Source: Nevskia sp043781855 (lineage in GTDB: Bacteria > Pseudomonadota > Gammaproteobacteria > Nevskiales > Nevskiaceae). Taken from it: a stretch of 32,337 nucleotides of DNA. The stretch's first letter is position 1; each line of letters opens with the position of its first letter. The notes below the pieces were generated by a model. That model saw nothing but the letters and a program-made list of their open reading frames with translations, had not been told where the DNA came from and did not search any database. Position numbers and translations under genes: made by a program. Shown piece by piece: positions 16,325 to 25,227 of the stretch. Where the stretch lies: assembly GCA_043781855.1 (NCBI GenBank), contig JAYWBB010000111.1:1-32337 (forward strand). Reading direction: 5' to 3'.

Positions 16325-18886
16325 TTGAGCAGCACAGCGGACAGCATTCTGCGCCGCGTGATTCCGCTGATCTACGCGCGACGCGGGTTGAGCTTCGGCC
16401 TGCTGATGCTGGTCACGGTTTTTCTCGGCTGGCATGCGCTGAAACTCAAGCCCGATGCCGGTTTCGAGAAACTGATTCCGCTCGATCATCCTTACATGAA
16501 GGTTCTCAAGCAGTACGAGAAGTCTTTTGGCGGCGCAAACCTCGTCGACATCGTGCTGCTTCGCCACGATGGCGACATCTACGATCCCGCCTATCTCGAC
16601 AAGCTGAAGAAGCTGACCGATGCAACCTTCTTCCTGCCGGGTGTGGATCGCGCGCGCGTGTCTTCGCTGTTCACGCCGGACCTGACCTATCTCGAAGTCG
16701 TCGAGAACGGCATCAACCTCGGCAGCGTCGTGCCGCGCAATTTCGCGGCCACGCCGGAGATGATGCAGACGGTGCGCGAGCACGTCGCGAAGGCCGGCAT
16801 CATCGGCCGCTACGTTTCGGCGGACCAGCACGGCGCGACGATCACTGCCGAGTTGCTCGAACAGCACCCCGTCACCGGCGCCAAGCTCGACTATCACCGG
16901 CTCGCGAACCAGATCGAGGACCAGTTGCGCGGGCGCATCGAAAACCCGCAGATGATCGAGTACCGGCTGAAGAACGAGCATCCGCCCTACAAGGCCGGCG
17001 ATGTGGTCTGGCGCGGCTATGCCGATTACGGCTGGCGGCTGCGCTTCCAGACCTTCGAGGCCGGGCAGGCGGATAACGACGGCGAGCCGATCCTCGTTTC
17101 CGGCCGCGACGTGACCACGACCATGGTCGAAAATCCGGACTACTCGCCGGATCTCTCAGTACACATCATCGGCTTCGCGAAAGTCATCGGCGACGTGACC
17201 GACGCGAGCCTCGAGGTGATCGGCTGGTTCTTCATCGCGATTGCGCTGATGACCGCACTGCTGTGGCTGTTTTGCGGCTCGCTGAAACTCTCGCTGCTGC
17301 CGCTGTCGGCCGCCGTCACGGCGGTGATCTGGGAATTGGGCCTGTTGCAGCTTGCCGGCTTCGGGCTCGATCCTTTCGCGATTCTCGTGCCGTTCCTGAT
17401 TCTCTCGATCGGCGTCAGTCACGGTGTGCAGTACATCAACGGCTGGGGCTTCGAGGTTGCGACCAACGGACTCAACGCCTTCGATGCCTCGGTCGCGACG
17501 TTCCGCCGGTTGTTCCTGCCCGGCACGGTCGCGATCCTGACCAACGTCATCGGCTTCGCGACACTGATGTTCATCCACATCGACATCGTGCGCGAGATGG
17601 CGTTGAACGCAGCGATGGGCATGGCAGCGGTGATCGTGACCAACAAGATCATGCTGCCGATTGCGCTGACCTGGATCAATCTCAAGGACCTTGAGTGCTA
17701 CCACCGAGAGCAATGCGCTCGCGACGCTGCGGGTGCAAAACTCTGGACGCGGATTGCCGCGATCACCGAACGGCGCAACGCACTGCCGGTGCTCGCCGTC
17801 GCCACCATGGCGCTGGCCTGGTCGCTGTGGATGTATCCGAAGCTGACCATTGGCGACTCCCAGGCCGGCGTGCCGGAACTGCGCCCCGACGGCCGTTACA
17901 ACCGCGACTCGGCCGTGGTCGTCGATCACTTCGCGATCGGCGTCGACCTGCTGAAGGTCATCGCCGAGACGAAGACTTACGGCTGTCTCGACGGCATGGC
18001 CATGGACGCGATCGATCGCTACACCTGGCACATGCAGAACACGCCCGGCGTGCAGTCGGCGACCTCGCTGCCGACGGCTGCACGCCAGACGCGGGCACTG
18101 ATGATGGAAGGGTCGCCGAAGTGGCAGGCACTGTCGCGGGTTGATGGCGTGCTGTCAGCACTCGTCAGTCGTGTTCCATCCTCGGCCGGCTTGCAGAACG
18201 GCGACTGCTCGCGCATGCCGGTGCTGATCTTCACCGCAGACCACCGCGCCGAAACGATCACGCGCATCACCGACGCGACGAAGCAGTTCAATGCCGAGAT
18301 CAGGGATTCCGGCGTCAATCTCGCGCTGGCCTCGGGCAATGTCGGCGTCATGGCGGCGACCAACGAGGAAATCAAGGCGCGCGAAATCGTCGTGATCGTC
18401 TGGGTCCATCTGACCTTGCTGATCTTCGTCTGGATTTCGTTCCGCTCCGTGGCCAGCGTGATCTGCATCATCACGCCGCTGGTGCTTTGTTCGCTGCTGA
18501 CCTACGCCTTCATGGCCGCAGTTGGCATCGGCATGAAGAGCGCCACGCTGCCGGTAGCTGCGTTCGGCGTCGGCATCGGTGTCGACGACGGTATCTATCT
18601 CTGGGGCGCGCTGACCGCATCGCTCGGCTGCGGCGCGACGCTGCGCGAAGCCTTCCGCAGTGCGCTGCGCGCCGCCGGCAAGGCGACGACGTTCACCTCG
18701 CTGGCGCTGATCGTCAGCGTCGGCACCTGGCTGTTCTCGGGGCTGCAATTCCAGGCCGACATGGGCCTCTTGCTGCTGTTCATGTTCACGACCAATCTGC
18801 TCGGTGCGATCCTGATGATGCCGGCGCTGGGCTGGCTGTGCAGCCGCTTCGCACCGATCGAATGCCGTGCCGGTTTCCTGCATTGA
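16325..18886 (+). CDS. RND-superfamily exporter (COG1033, MMPL-like)
   Basis: An 853-residue inner-membrane exporter with the duplicated RND layout. There is one helix near 20-40, a large periplasmic domain to about 295, five helices (about 298-450), a second single helix near 490, a second periplasmic domain, and five final helices (about 690-845). The sterol-sensing/RND motif GVGIGVDDGIYLW lies near residue 749 in the second half. In the first half the equivalent reads SIGVSHGVQYI (about 361-371) without the acidic pair, so only the second half keeps the likely proton-relay aspartates. Related COG1033 proteins export lipids or hydrophobic compounds together with DUF1329 and DUF1302 proteins. 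The start is TTG 16325, supported by GGAAGGA 5 nt upstream. The stop overlaps the next start as TGATG. Confidence 0.93.
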   Translation: MSSTADSILRRVIPLIYARRGLSFGLLMLVTVFLGWHALKLKPDAGFEKLIPLDHPYMKVLKQYEKSFGGANLVDIVLLRHDGDIYDPAYLDKLKKLTDATFFLPGVDRARVSSLFTPDLTYLEVVENGINLGSVVPRNFAATPEMMQTVREHVAKAGIIGRYVSADQHGATITAELLEQHPVTGAKLDYHRLANQIEDQLRGRIENPQMIEYRLKNEHPPYKAGDVVWRGYADYGWRLRFQTFEAGQADNDGEPILVSGRDVTTTMVENPDYSPDLSVHIIGFAKVIGDVTDASLEVIGWFFIAIALMTALLWLFCGSLKLSLLPLSAAVTAVIWELGLLQLAGFGLDPFAILVPFLILSIGVSHGVQYINGWGFEVATNGLNAFDASVATFRRLFLPGTVAILTNVIGFATLMFIHIDIVREMALNAAMGMAAVIVTNKIMLPIALTWINLKDLECYHREQCARDAAGAKLWTRIAAITERRNALPVLAVATMALAWSLWMYPKLTIGDSQAGVPELRPDGRYNRDSAVVVDHFAIGVDLLKVIAETKTYGCLDGMAMDAIDRYTWHMQNTPGVQSATSLPTAARQTRALMMEGSPKWQALSRVDGVLSALVSRVPSSAGLQNGDCSRMPVLIFTADHRAETITRITDATKQFNAEIRDSGVNLALASGNVGVMAATNEEIKAREIVVIVWVHLTLLIFVWISFRSVASVICIITPLVLCSLLTYAFMAAVGIGMKSATLPVAAFGVGIGVDDGIYLWGALTASLGCGATLREAFRSALRAAGKATTFTSLALIVSVGTWLFSGLQFQADMGLLLLFMFTTNLLGAILMMPALGWLCSRFAPIECRAGFLH

Positions 18887-20175
18887 TGGCCACCGACACG
18901 ATCACCGTCGGCCAGCGTTTGCGCTCGATCTTCAGCGGCTCGATCGGCAATCTGGTGGAGTATTACGACTGGTACGCGTACTCGGCTTTCGCACTGTATT
19001 TCTCGAAGGTGTTCTTCCCGAATCAGAACCCCACTGCGCAGTTGCTGAATACAGCCGGCGTGTTCGCGCTCGGCTTTTTCATGCGGCCCATCGGCGGCTG
19101 GCTCATGGGCACGTATGCGGACCGGCGTGGACGCAAGGCGGCGCTAACGTTATCGGTCACGCTGATGTGTCTGGGCTCGCTGGCGATCGCGGTGACGCCG
19201 GGCTACGCGGCAATCGGCGTCGGCGCGCCGCTCATTCTCGTGCTCGCACGCATGCTGCAAGGCTTGAGCCTCGGCGGCGAATACGGCATCTCGGCGACTT
19301 ATCTCAGCGAGATTGCGACGAAGGAGCGTCGGGGTTTTTATTCGAGCTTCCAGTACGTGACGCTGATACTGGGGCAGCTCCTGGCGCTGCTGTTGCTGGT
19401 TGTACTGCAACGGTTTCTGCTGACCCCCGCCCAGCTCGACGCCTGGGGCTGGCGCATCCCGTTCTTCGTCGGCGGCGCGCTGTCGGTGATCGCGGTCTGG
19501 CTGCGCCGCGCGATGAACGAAACCGCGTCGTTCGAACAGCATCAGCGCGCGCAGCCCAAGGCGGGCGGCCTGCGTGTGCTGCTGCAACACCCGCGAGAAG
19601 TGCTGACCGTTGTCGGGCTGACCATGGGCGGCACGCTGGCGTTCTATACGTTCACGACCTACATGCAGAAATTCCTGGTCAATACCGGTGGCTACACGAA
19701 AGACGACGCGACGCTGCTCTCGGCGGCCACGCTGTTCGTCTATATGCTCTTGCAGCCGGTGGTCGGCGCGCTGTCGGACCGCGTCGGGCGCCGGCCGGTG
19801 CTGATCACGTTCGGCGTGCTCGGCACGCTGTGCACGGTGCCGATCTTCCAGCGGCTCAGCCTCGGCGGCAGTGCCGTCGAAGCCTTTCTGCTGATCCTTG
19901 CCGGGCTCGTCATCGTCAGCGGTTACACGGCCGTCAACGCAGTGGTAAAGGCCGAGCTGTTTCCGGTGCAGATTCGCGCGCTCGGCGTAGGCTTGCCGTA
20001 TGCGGTCACCGTCTCGCTGTTCGGCGGCACGGCAGAAGTCCTGGCACTGTGGTTCAAGAACAGCGGCCACGAAGAACGTTTTTACTGGTATGTCAGCGCC
20101 TGTATCTTCTGTTCGCTGCTGGTCTACGTCGTCACGCCGGATACGCAAAAGCATTCGCGCATCGATCGCGAATGA
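18886..20175 (+). CDS. MFS transporter, metabolite:proton symporter (KgtP/ShiA-like)
   Basis: A 429-residue, 12-helix major facilitator. The family signature after helix 2 reads GTYADRRGRKAAL, and RPIGGWLMG before it, with RMLQGLSLGGEYG in helix 4, is typical of the metabolite:H+ symporter group (alpha-ketoglutarate, shikimate, proline/betaine permeases). The sequence SDRVGRRPVL repeats the signature in the second half. Substrate is unknown, most likely a dicarboxylate or similar organic acid. ATG 18886 shares one base with the RND stop codon (TGATG), so it is translationally coupled to the exporter. A permease between RND and DUF1329 genes is not the arrangement I expect. Confidence 0.93.
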   Translation: MATDTITVGQRLRSIFSGSIGNLVEYYDWYAYSAFALYFSKVFFPNQNPTAQLLNTAGVFALGFFMRPIGGWLMGTYADRRGRKAALTLSVTLMCLGSLAIAVTPGYAAIGVGAPLILVLARMLQGLSLGGEYGISATYLSEIATKERRGFYSSFQYVTLILGQLLALLLLVVLQRFLLTPAQLDAWGWRIPFFVGGALSVIAVWLRRAMNETASFEQHQRAQPKAGGLRVLLQHPREVLTVVGLTMGGTLAFYTFTTYMQKFLVNTGGYTKDDATLLSAATLFVYMLLQPVVGALSDRVGRRPVLITFGVLGTLCTVPIFQRLSLGGSAVEAFLLILAGLVIVSGYTAVNAVVKAELFPVQIRALGVGLPYAVTVSLFGGTAEVLALWFKNSGHEERFYWYVSACIFCSLLVYVVTPDTQKHSRIDRE

Positions 20176-20235
20176 AGTCGGTCCGAAGTTTAATGACTCG
20201 ATCCTGTTTGGAGTATCGATTTTGGGAGTTCAAGC

Positions 20236-21570
20236 ATGAAAAGAATTCTGCTGACAGCGACGCTTATCTTCGCCGGCGCCCGGGCGCTGGCGATGGTCTC
20301 TGCCGAGGAAGCCGCGCAGCTCGGTGCGCTGCTGACGCCGATCGGTGCCGAGAAAGCTGGCAACAAGGAGGGCACGATCCCGGCCTGGGAGGGCGGCTTG
20401 CCGCAGACCGACGCACCACGCGACAGCAATCCCTTCGCGGCCGACCAGGCACTTCATACGATCACTGCTGCCAACTACAAGCAATACGAGGGGCAGCTGG
20501 CGGAAGGCTACAAGGCGTTGTTCCGGACCTTTCCGGACTACCAGATGATTGTCTATCCGTCGCGCCGCTCGGCGTCCTATCCGCCATGGTTCTACGACGC
20601 GACGAAGAAGAATGCGACGAGTGTCGAGCTGACCAATGACGGCTATGGATTCTCCGGCGCCGCGCAGGGTTATCCATTCCCCATTCCGAAAACCGGCACC
20701 GAAGTGATGTGGAATCACATCATGCGTTACAACACCCGAGGCTACCGCGGTTACATCAGCGCGGCGCCAACCGCAGCCGACGGTGACTTCACTCCAGAGC
20801 GCAGCTATCTCGAGTTCTCTTATGTCTACAACAATCCGAAAACCACACTGGAGACATTGAAGAACCAGAATCTCTACGCGATGATCAAGACCATCTCGCC
20901 ACCGAACAAGGCGGGCACGGCGGACCTGCTGCACGTGCCGATCGATCGCATCAAGGAACAGACCGGCATCTGGGAATACAACCCGTCGTTCAGCCGTGCG
21001 CGGCGCATCGGTGAGGTCGGTTACGACAATCCGCTGTTCGACGGCCTGATGACGCATGACCAGATCGACATGTTCAACGGCCCCTTCGACCGCTACACGG
21101 TCAAGCTGATAGGCAAGAAGGAAATGCTGGTGCCGTATAACGCTTACGAGCTTTACAGCTCCAAATACAAATATCGCGACATCATCAAAAAAGGCCACAT
21201 CAACCAGGATCTCGCGCGCTACGAACTGCACCGGGTCTGGGTCATGGAGGCCCAGCTGAAGCCCGGCTTCAACCATATCTACAAGAAACGGGTCTTCTAT
21301 CTCGACGAAGACAGCTGGCTGGTGCTCGCCCAGGACATCTACGATGCCCGCAACCAGTTCTGGCGCTTCTCCGAGGCGCATGCGATCTGCTTCGCGAATG
21401 TGCCGGTCGTGGTCAACGGCGTGCAGATCCATTACGACTTGCAGTCGCGCCGCTATGTGGCGCTGAACCTCACGAACGAGGAGAGCCGGCAAATCGAATA
21501 TGACTGGGAAAAGGACATTGGCTATTTCTCGCCCCAGCAACTCCAGAAATTCGCGACGGGAGGCAAGTGA
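20236..21570 (+). CDS. DUF1329 periplasmic protein
   Basis: A 444-residue secreted protein of the DUF1329 family (PF07044). A signal peptide is clear: MKR, a hydrophobic core to about residue 15, and ALA before a likely cleavage site near 19. Mature-protein hallmarks include EEAAQLG followed by LTPIGAEKAGNKEGTIPAW, the opening of the family, plus YDNPLFDGLMTHDQIDMFNGP and ELYSSKYKYRD. DUF1329 proteins are thought to resemble lipoprotein-carrier (LolA/LolB) folds and usually sit beside a DUF1302 outer-membrane barrel and a COG1033 RND exporter. The RND gene is here, but no DUF1302 gene is in the window. ATG 20236 has GGGAG 8 nt upstream; a 60-bp gap follows the MFS gene. Confidence 0.94.
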   Translation: MKRILLTATLIFAGARALAMVSAEEAAQLGALLTPIGAEKAGNKEGTIPAWEGGLPQTDAPRDSNPFAADQALHTITAANYKQYEGQLAEGYKALFRTFPDYQMIVYPSRRSASYPPWFYDATKKNATSVELTNDGYGFSGAAQGYPFPIPKTGTEVMWNHIMRYNTRGYRGYISAAPTAADGDFTPERSYLEFSYVYNNPKTTLETLKNQNLYAMIKTISPPNKAGTADLLHVPIDRIKEQTGIWEYNPSFSRARRIGEVGYDNPLFDGLMTHDQIDMFNGPFDRYTVKLIGKKEMLVPYNAYELYSSKYKYRDIIKKGHINQDLARYELHRVWVMEAQLKPGFNHIYKKRVFYLDEDSWLVLAQDIYDARNQFWRFSEAHAICFANVPVVVNGVQIHYDLQSRRYVALNLTNEESRQIEYDWEKDIGYFSPQQLQKFATGGK

Positions 21571-21656
21571 CGCTCACGTCTTCATCCTGGGCAGCCAATC
21601 AACGAAAATCGGTATCCAGCATCGTCGAGAACGCGGCGTCTGCGGTTCGGGATCAC

Positions 21657-22352
21657 TTACTGCGCGTCATGAAAAATAACGCCCGCCACATGGCGCTGTC
21701 CTGAACGGACTTCACTGACGCCATGCCGGAGCTTGACGCGATAACAGCCGCGCGTGCCCTGCACCGGCCGCTGGTTGACCGCGAAGATCACGGCATCGCC
21801 CTGCCCCAGCGGCACCACCGAAGGCCGCGACTGCATGCGCGGACGCTGCTCGGTCAGGACGAATTCGCCGCCGGTGAAATCCTCGCCAGGTGCCGACAGC
21901 AAAATCGCGAGTTGCAGTGGAAACACCTGCTCGCCGTAAAGGTCCTGATGCAGACAGTTGTAGTCGCCGGGACCGTATTGCAGCAGCAAGGGCGTCGGAC
22001 GCGTCTGGCCGGCGTGGTGACAGCGCAGCAGGTACTCCGCGTGTGTGGCCAGATAGCGGTCCTCGATAGTCATCGCTGCGTTCCAGCGGTTCGCGATGGT
22101 GGCGAGCTGGGGAAAGAATGCATTGCGCAATTCGCCAATCGGCTCCGGCAGTGGGTATGCGAAGTACTGGTACTCGCCGCGCCCGTAGCCGTGGCGCGCC
22201 ATGACCACGCGGCTGCGGAACTGCGCCGGATCCCGATAGAGCGCGGCCAGCGCGCGGCTCGCGGTCTTCGTCAGCAGGCTTTCGATGACCGCATAACCGC
22301 GTGCGTCGAGCGCCTCACCGATGCGGGTCCAGTCAATGTGCGCCGTTTTCAT
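21657..22352 (-). CDS. 2OG-Fe(II) oxygenase, Ada-linked (COG3826-like)
   Basis: A 231-residue iron and 2-oxoglutarate dependent dioxygenase. The facial triad is visible as H135-x-D137 (CLHQDLYG) and H210 (LRHGVS). R220 is the likely 2OG-binding arginine, and GGEFVLTEQRPR precedes it in the core barrel. This group is regularly encoded directly after ada, which suggests a role in alkylation damage, possibly oxidative dealkylation as in AlkB. It is not an AlkB orthologue by sequence. ATG 22352 overlaps the ada stop codon (ATGA), so translation is coupled. Its substrate is unproven. Confidence 0.92.
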   Translation of the reverse strand: MKTAHIDWTRIGEALDARGYAVIESLLTKTASRALAALYRDPAQFRSRVVMARHGYGRGEYQYFAYPLPEPIGELRNAFFPQLATIANRWNAAMTIEDRYLATHAEYLLRCHHAGQTRPTPLLLQYGPGDYNCLHQDLYGEQVFPLQLAILLSAPGEDFTGGEFVLTEQRPRMQSRPSVVPLGQGDAVIFAVNQRPVQGTRGCYRVKLRHGVSEVRSGQRHVAGVIFHDAQ

Positions 22353-23422
22353 GCCGCAGCCTCGCGCGCAAGCAACTGGCGCTTGCGCTCGATCCCCCAG
22401 CGATAGCCCGATAGCCCGCCGTCGCTGCGCACCACACGATGGCAGGGAATCGCTACTGCGATCGCGTTCGCGGCGCAGGCCTGGGCGACCGCGCGCGTCG
22501 CGCGCGGAGCGTCGATCTTTGCGGCAATCTCGGAATAGCTCGCGGTGGCGCCCGCAGGAATCGCGCGCAAGGCGGCCCAGACTCTTTGCTGGAACGCCGT
22601 TCCGCGCACGTCGAGCGGCAGGTCGAGCCCCAGCACCGGCGCTTCGACGAAGCCGACGACCTTCGCGACCAGGTGCTCGAACTCCGCATCGCCGCCGATC
22701 AGGTCGGCGCGCGGAAAGCGGTCCTGCAAGTCCTGCACGAGCGCTTCGGGATCATCTCCGAGCAGGATTGCGCAGACACCCTTGCCGGTCGCCGCGACGA
22801 GGATCGAACCGAGCGAGCATTCGCCGACCGCGAAGCGCACTTGCGTGTCGACGCCACCGGCGCGAAAGTCGCCGGGCGTCATGCCGAGCCGTGCGGTCGA
22901 GGTCGCATAGAAGCGGCCATTGGAGTTGAAGCCGGCGCCGTAGATCGCGTCGGTCACGCTCGCGCTGCTGACGAGTTTCTCGCGCACAACATGCGCGCGG
23001 TGCGCAGTGGCGTAAGCCTTGGGCGTGACGCCGGTGATCGTCTTGAACACGCGGTGAAAATGAAAGCGGCTCAGGCCGACCGCCACTGCGAGCGCATCGA
23101 GTGCCGGGCTTTCTTCCGAGCGTTCGATCAGCCGGCAGGCCTTGGCAACCGCTGCTGCCTGGCGCTCGGCCAGCGGCGCCTCGTCGGGCCGGCAACGCTT
23201 GCAGGGGCGAAAGCCTGCGCGCAGCGCAGCTTCGCGCGTCGCATGGAAGCAGACGTTCTCGCGCCGTGCGAGGCGCGAAGCGCAGGACGGGCGGCAGTAG
23301 ACGCCGGTGGTCCGCACCGAATACCAGAAGCTGCCGTCTGCCGCGGCGTCGCGCCGCGTGACCGATTGCCAGCGGTCGTCATCAGTCATCGTCGGTTCGA
23401 GTGTGTTCGCTGTTGTCTTCAT
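22349..23422 (-). CDS. ada: bifunctional Ada: transcriptional activator and O6-methylguanine-DNA methyltransferase
   Basis: A 357-residue protein, close to the 354 of E. coli Ada. The N-terminal zinc domain has the four cysteines C43, C47, C74 and C77 (VYCRPSC, FRPCKRC). In Ada one of these accepts methyl from phosphotriesters and switches on DNA binding. An AraC-type helix-turn-helix follows (about 90-175, with ALAVAVGLSRFHFHRVFK). The C-terminal methyltransferase domain ends in IPCHRV, with the acceptor C327. The start at ATG 23422 is fixed by AGGAG 7 nt upstream. An open extension to 23614 has no family resemblance and no RBS. It is the first gene of a two-gene operon with the 2OG oxygenase and is expected to be autoinduced. 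Confidence 0.96.
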   Translation of the reverse strand: MKTTANTLEPTMTDDDRWQSVTRRDAAADGSFWYSVRTTGVYCRPSCASRLARRENVCFHATREAALRAGFRPCKRCRPDEAPLAERQAAAVAKACRLIERSEESPALDALAVAVGLSRFHFHRVFKTITGVTPKAYATAHRAHVVREKLVSSASVTDAIYGAGFNSNGRFYATSTARLGMTPGDFRAGGVDTQVRFAVGECSLGSILVAATGKGVCAILLGDDPEALVQDLQDRFPRADLIGGDAEFEHLVAKVVGFVEAPVLGLDLPLDVRGTAFQQRVWAALRAIPAGATASYSEIAAKIDAPRATRAVAQACAANAIAVAIPCHRVVRSDGGLSGYRWGIERKRQLLAREAAA

Positions 23423-23446
23423 GAATCGGCTCCTGTCGTTCGATGA

Positions 23447-23481
23447 GCGATCGTCGATCGCCTGCGCAGCGTAATCTGCGC
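23447..23481 (-). promoter_or_regulatory. two palindromes upstream of ada
   Basis: GCGATCG-T-CGATCGC (23447-23461) is a perfect 15-bp palindrome 25 bp before the ada start. Just upstream, GCGCAG and CTGCGC (23464-23481) form an inverted repeat with a 6-nt spacer. The GCGCA element recalls the Ada box (AAAGCGCA in E. coli), but the flanking A-run is missing. They may be Ada or repressor sites, or hairpins in the leader. Confidence 0.35.
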
Positions 23482-23601
23482 CCGTCAGCGCCTGCCGGCA
23501 CTCCGTCTCTTGCTTTTGAATCGGAGCCGGCCGGCGAGCGGGGGAACAGAAAATCGACTGTGCACGACTGCGCCGCCGCTTCGCGCTAATCTGTCGTGGT
23601 G

Positions 23602-25227
23602 ATGCCGAAAACAACGATGACTTTCGATGCGATCAAGACCGCCATCCTGCGCCATTTCAGCGGCGGCGCCAGGCCCCTGCGCGACATGCTGGCAGTGACG
23701 CTGACTGCGGCGCCCGTGGCCGTCACGCTGGCCGAGGGGCCGGCGTCCGAGCGCCTGACGCCCGGCCAGATCGCCGCCTTCCTGACCGCCGGTACGATGG
23801 GTTTCACCGCGGCGGAAGTCGCCGCGTTCACCACGCCAAAGGCCTGGTTCGAGACGCAGGCAGCGGCGAAGCCGACGGTGACGAATCTGGAGGTCAAGGA
23901 CCCATACGGGCATTATCCGGATCGGATCGACCTCTGGTATCGCGCGGTGATGACTGGCCCCGACCAGTTGCGGCAGAAGGTCAATTACGTGCTGTCCGAG
24001 ATCATCGTCTGCAGCGATCTGATCCAGCCGGAGAACACCTGCCCGCTGATTCCTTACGCCGAGGGCACGCTGAAGCTCGCACTCGGGCCGTTCCGCGATT
24101 ACGTCAGGTTCATCAGCAAGAGCCAGGCAATGGGTTTCTGGCTCTCGCACTTCCGCAACGCCAAGTCGAATCCGGAAACCGGCACGCATGCCGACCAGAA
24201 CTTCGCGCGCGAGCTGATGCAGCTGTTCACCATCGGCCTCGAAAAGCTGAACCCGGACGGCACCCTCATGCTCGACGGCAAGGGCAAGCCGATTCCGCTG
24301 TTCACTCAGGATAATGTCGAGCAGCTTGCCAACGTCTTCACCGGCTGGGCCTCGGCGCCGAACTGGCATTCCGGCGACGAACCGTTCCAGTACGACTCCT
24401 ACTGGAGTGCGCCGATGACGGCCTACGAACGCTTTCACGATCGCAGCGCGAAGACGATCATCGGTGGCGTGAAGATTCCCTCGGGGCGAAGCGCAGAACA
24501 GGAACTCGACGTGGTCCTCGACACGCTCTGCAACCATCCGAACTGCGCGCCGTTCATGTCGAAGAACCTGATCCGCCTGATGACGGTTGCGGACCCGACG
24601 CCGGCCTATGTCGGCCGCGTGTCGGCCGTCTGGAGTACCAGCAAGGGCAACCTGCTCGAAATTGCGAAAGCGATCCTGACCGATCCCGAAGCGCTGGACC
24701 CGAAGGCCTCGAAAATCAAGGAGCCGCTGCTGCGCCAGATAGCGATCTTCCGCGCTTACAACGCGCGCGCAGACAGCGGCGCATTCATCGACCAGGACCT
24801 GCAGGACCGCAACCGGCTCGGTGGCCAGATCGCCTACGGCCAGCCGACCGTGTTCAACAACTTCCAGGAAGGCAGGATCGGCAATCTCTACAACGAGGCC
24901 AGCGTGGTGTCGATCGCTAACCGGCTCGGTGCGGTCTGCCAGAAATTCCGCGACGTCAGCGGCAATCGTTACCGCGGCGCGAACGGCGATCGCGTCGGGG
25001 CCGGCGATGACAAGGATGGCATCTATATCGACCTCGGCCGCCTGCAAGGGCTGACGCCCGAGCAGATGGTCGCGGAACTGGCACTGGTCTTCACCGGCGA
25101 CAAGCTGCCGGTGAGCGATCGCAAGACACTGGCCGCCGCCGCTGCGGCGATTTCCGATCCAGCACAGCGCGCCTCGATCACCCTGCAAACCATCGCCGCG
25201 TTCGCGCCGCAGGGAGCCGTGACATGA
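23602..25227 (+). CDS. DUF1800 domain protein
   Basis: A 541-residue DUF1800 protein (PF08811). Family features visible are TDAE-like TAAEVAAF with a TPKAWFETQ stretch near residue 65, the RARQKV-like DQLRQKVNYVLSEIIV, the ADQNFARELMQLFTIGLEKLNPDG block near 195-215, and DNVEQLANVFTGW. Conserved in DUF1800, NFARELMQLFTIGL is a reliable signature. Molecular function is unknown; the gene is nearly always followed by DUF1501, as here, with a 4-bp overlap (ATGA). Typical members have an export signal, but residues 1-40 show none I can recognise. The start is uncertain: GTG 23596 and ATG 23602 or 23617 all lack a clear Shine-Dalgarno. Confidence 0.92.
   Translation: MPKTTMTFDAIKTAILRHFSGGARPLRDMLAVTLTAAPVAVTLAEGPASERLTPGQIAAFLTAGTMGFTAAEVAAFTTPKAWFETQAAAKPTVTNLEVKDPYGHYPDRIDLWYRAVMTGPDQLRQKVNYVLSEIIVCSDLIQPENTCPLIPYAEGTLKLALGPFRDYVRFISKSQAMGFWLSHFRNAKSNPETGTHADQNFARELMQLFTIGLEKLNPDGTLMLDGKGKPIPLFTQDNVEQLANVFTGWASAPNWHSGDEPFQYDSYWSAPMTAYERFHDRSAKTIIGGVKIPSGRSAEQELDVVLDTLCNHPNCAPFMSKNLIRLMTVADPTPAYVGRVSAVWSTSKGNLLEIAKAILTDPEALDPKASKIKEPLLRQIAIFRAYNARADSGAFIDQDLQDRNRLGGQIAYGQPTVFNNFQEGRIGNLYNEASVVSIANRLGAVCQKFRDVSGNRYRGANGDRVGAGDDKDGIYIDLGRLQGLTPEQMVAELALVFTGDKLPVSDRKTLAAAAAAISDPAQRASITLQTIAAFAPQGAVT

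Noticed and set aside
20230..21540. 436-codon minus-strand frame opposite the DUF1329 gene
   Set aside because: The plus strand has a signal peptide, an RBS and clear DUF1329 motifs; the antisense frame has none.
23423..23614. 64-codon N-terminal extension of Ada
   Set aside because: Arg-rich, no Ada homology, lacks an RBS, and ATG 23422 has a strong AGGAG and gives the normal protein length.
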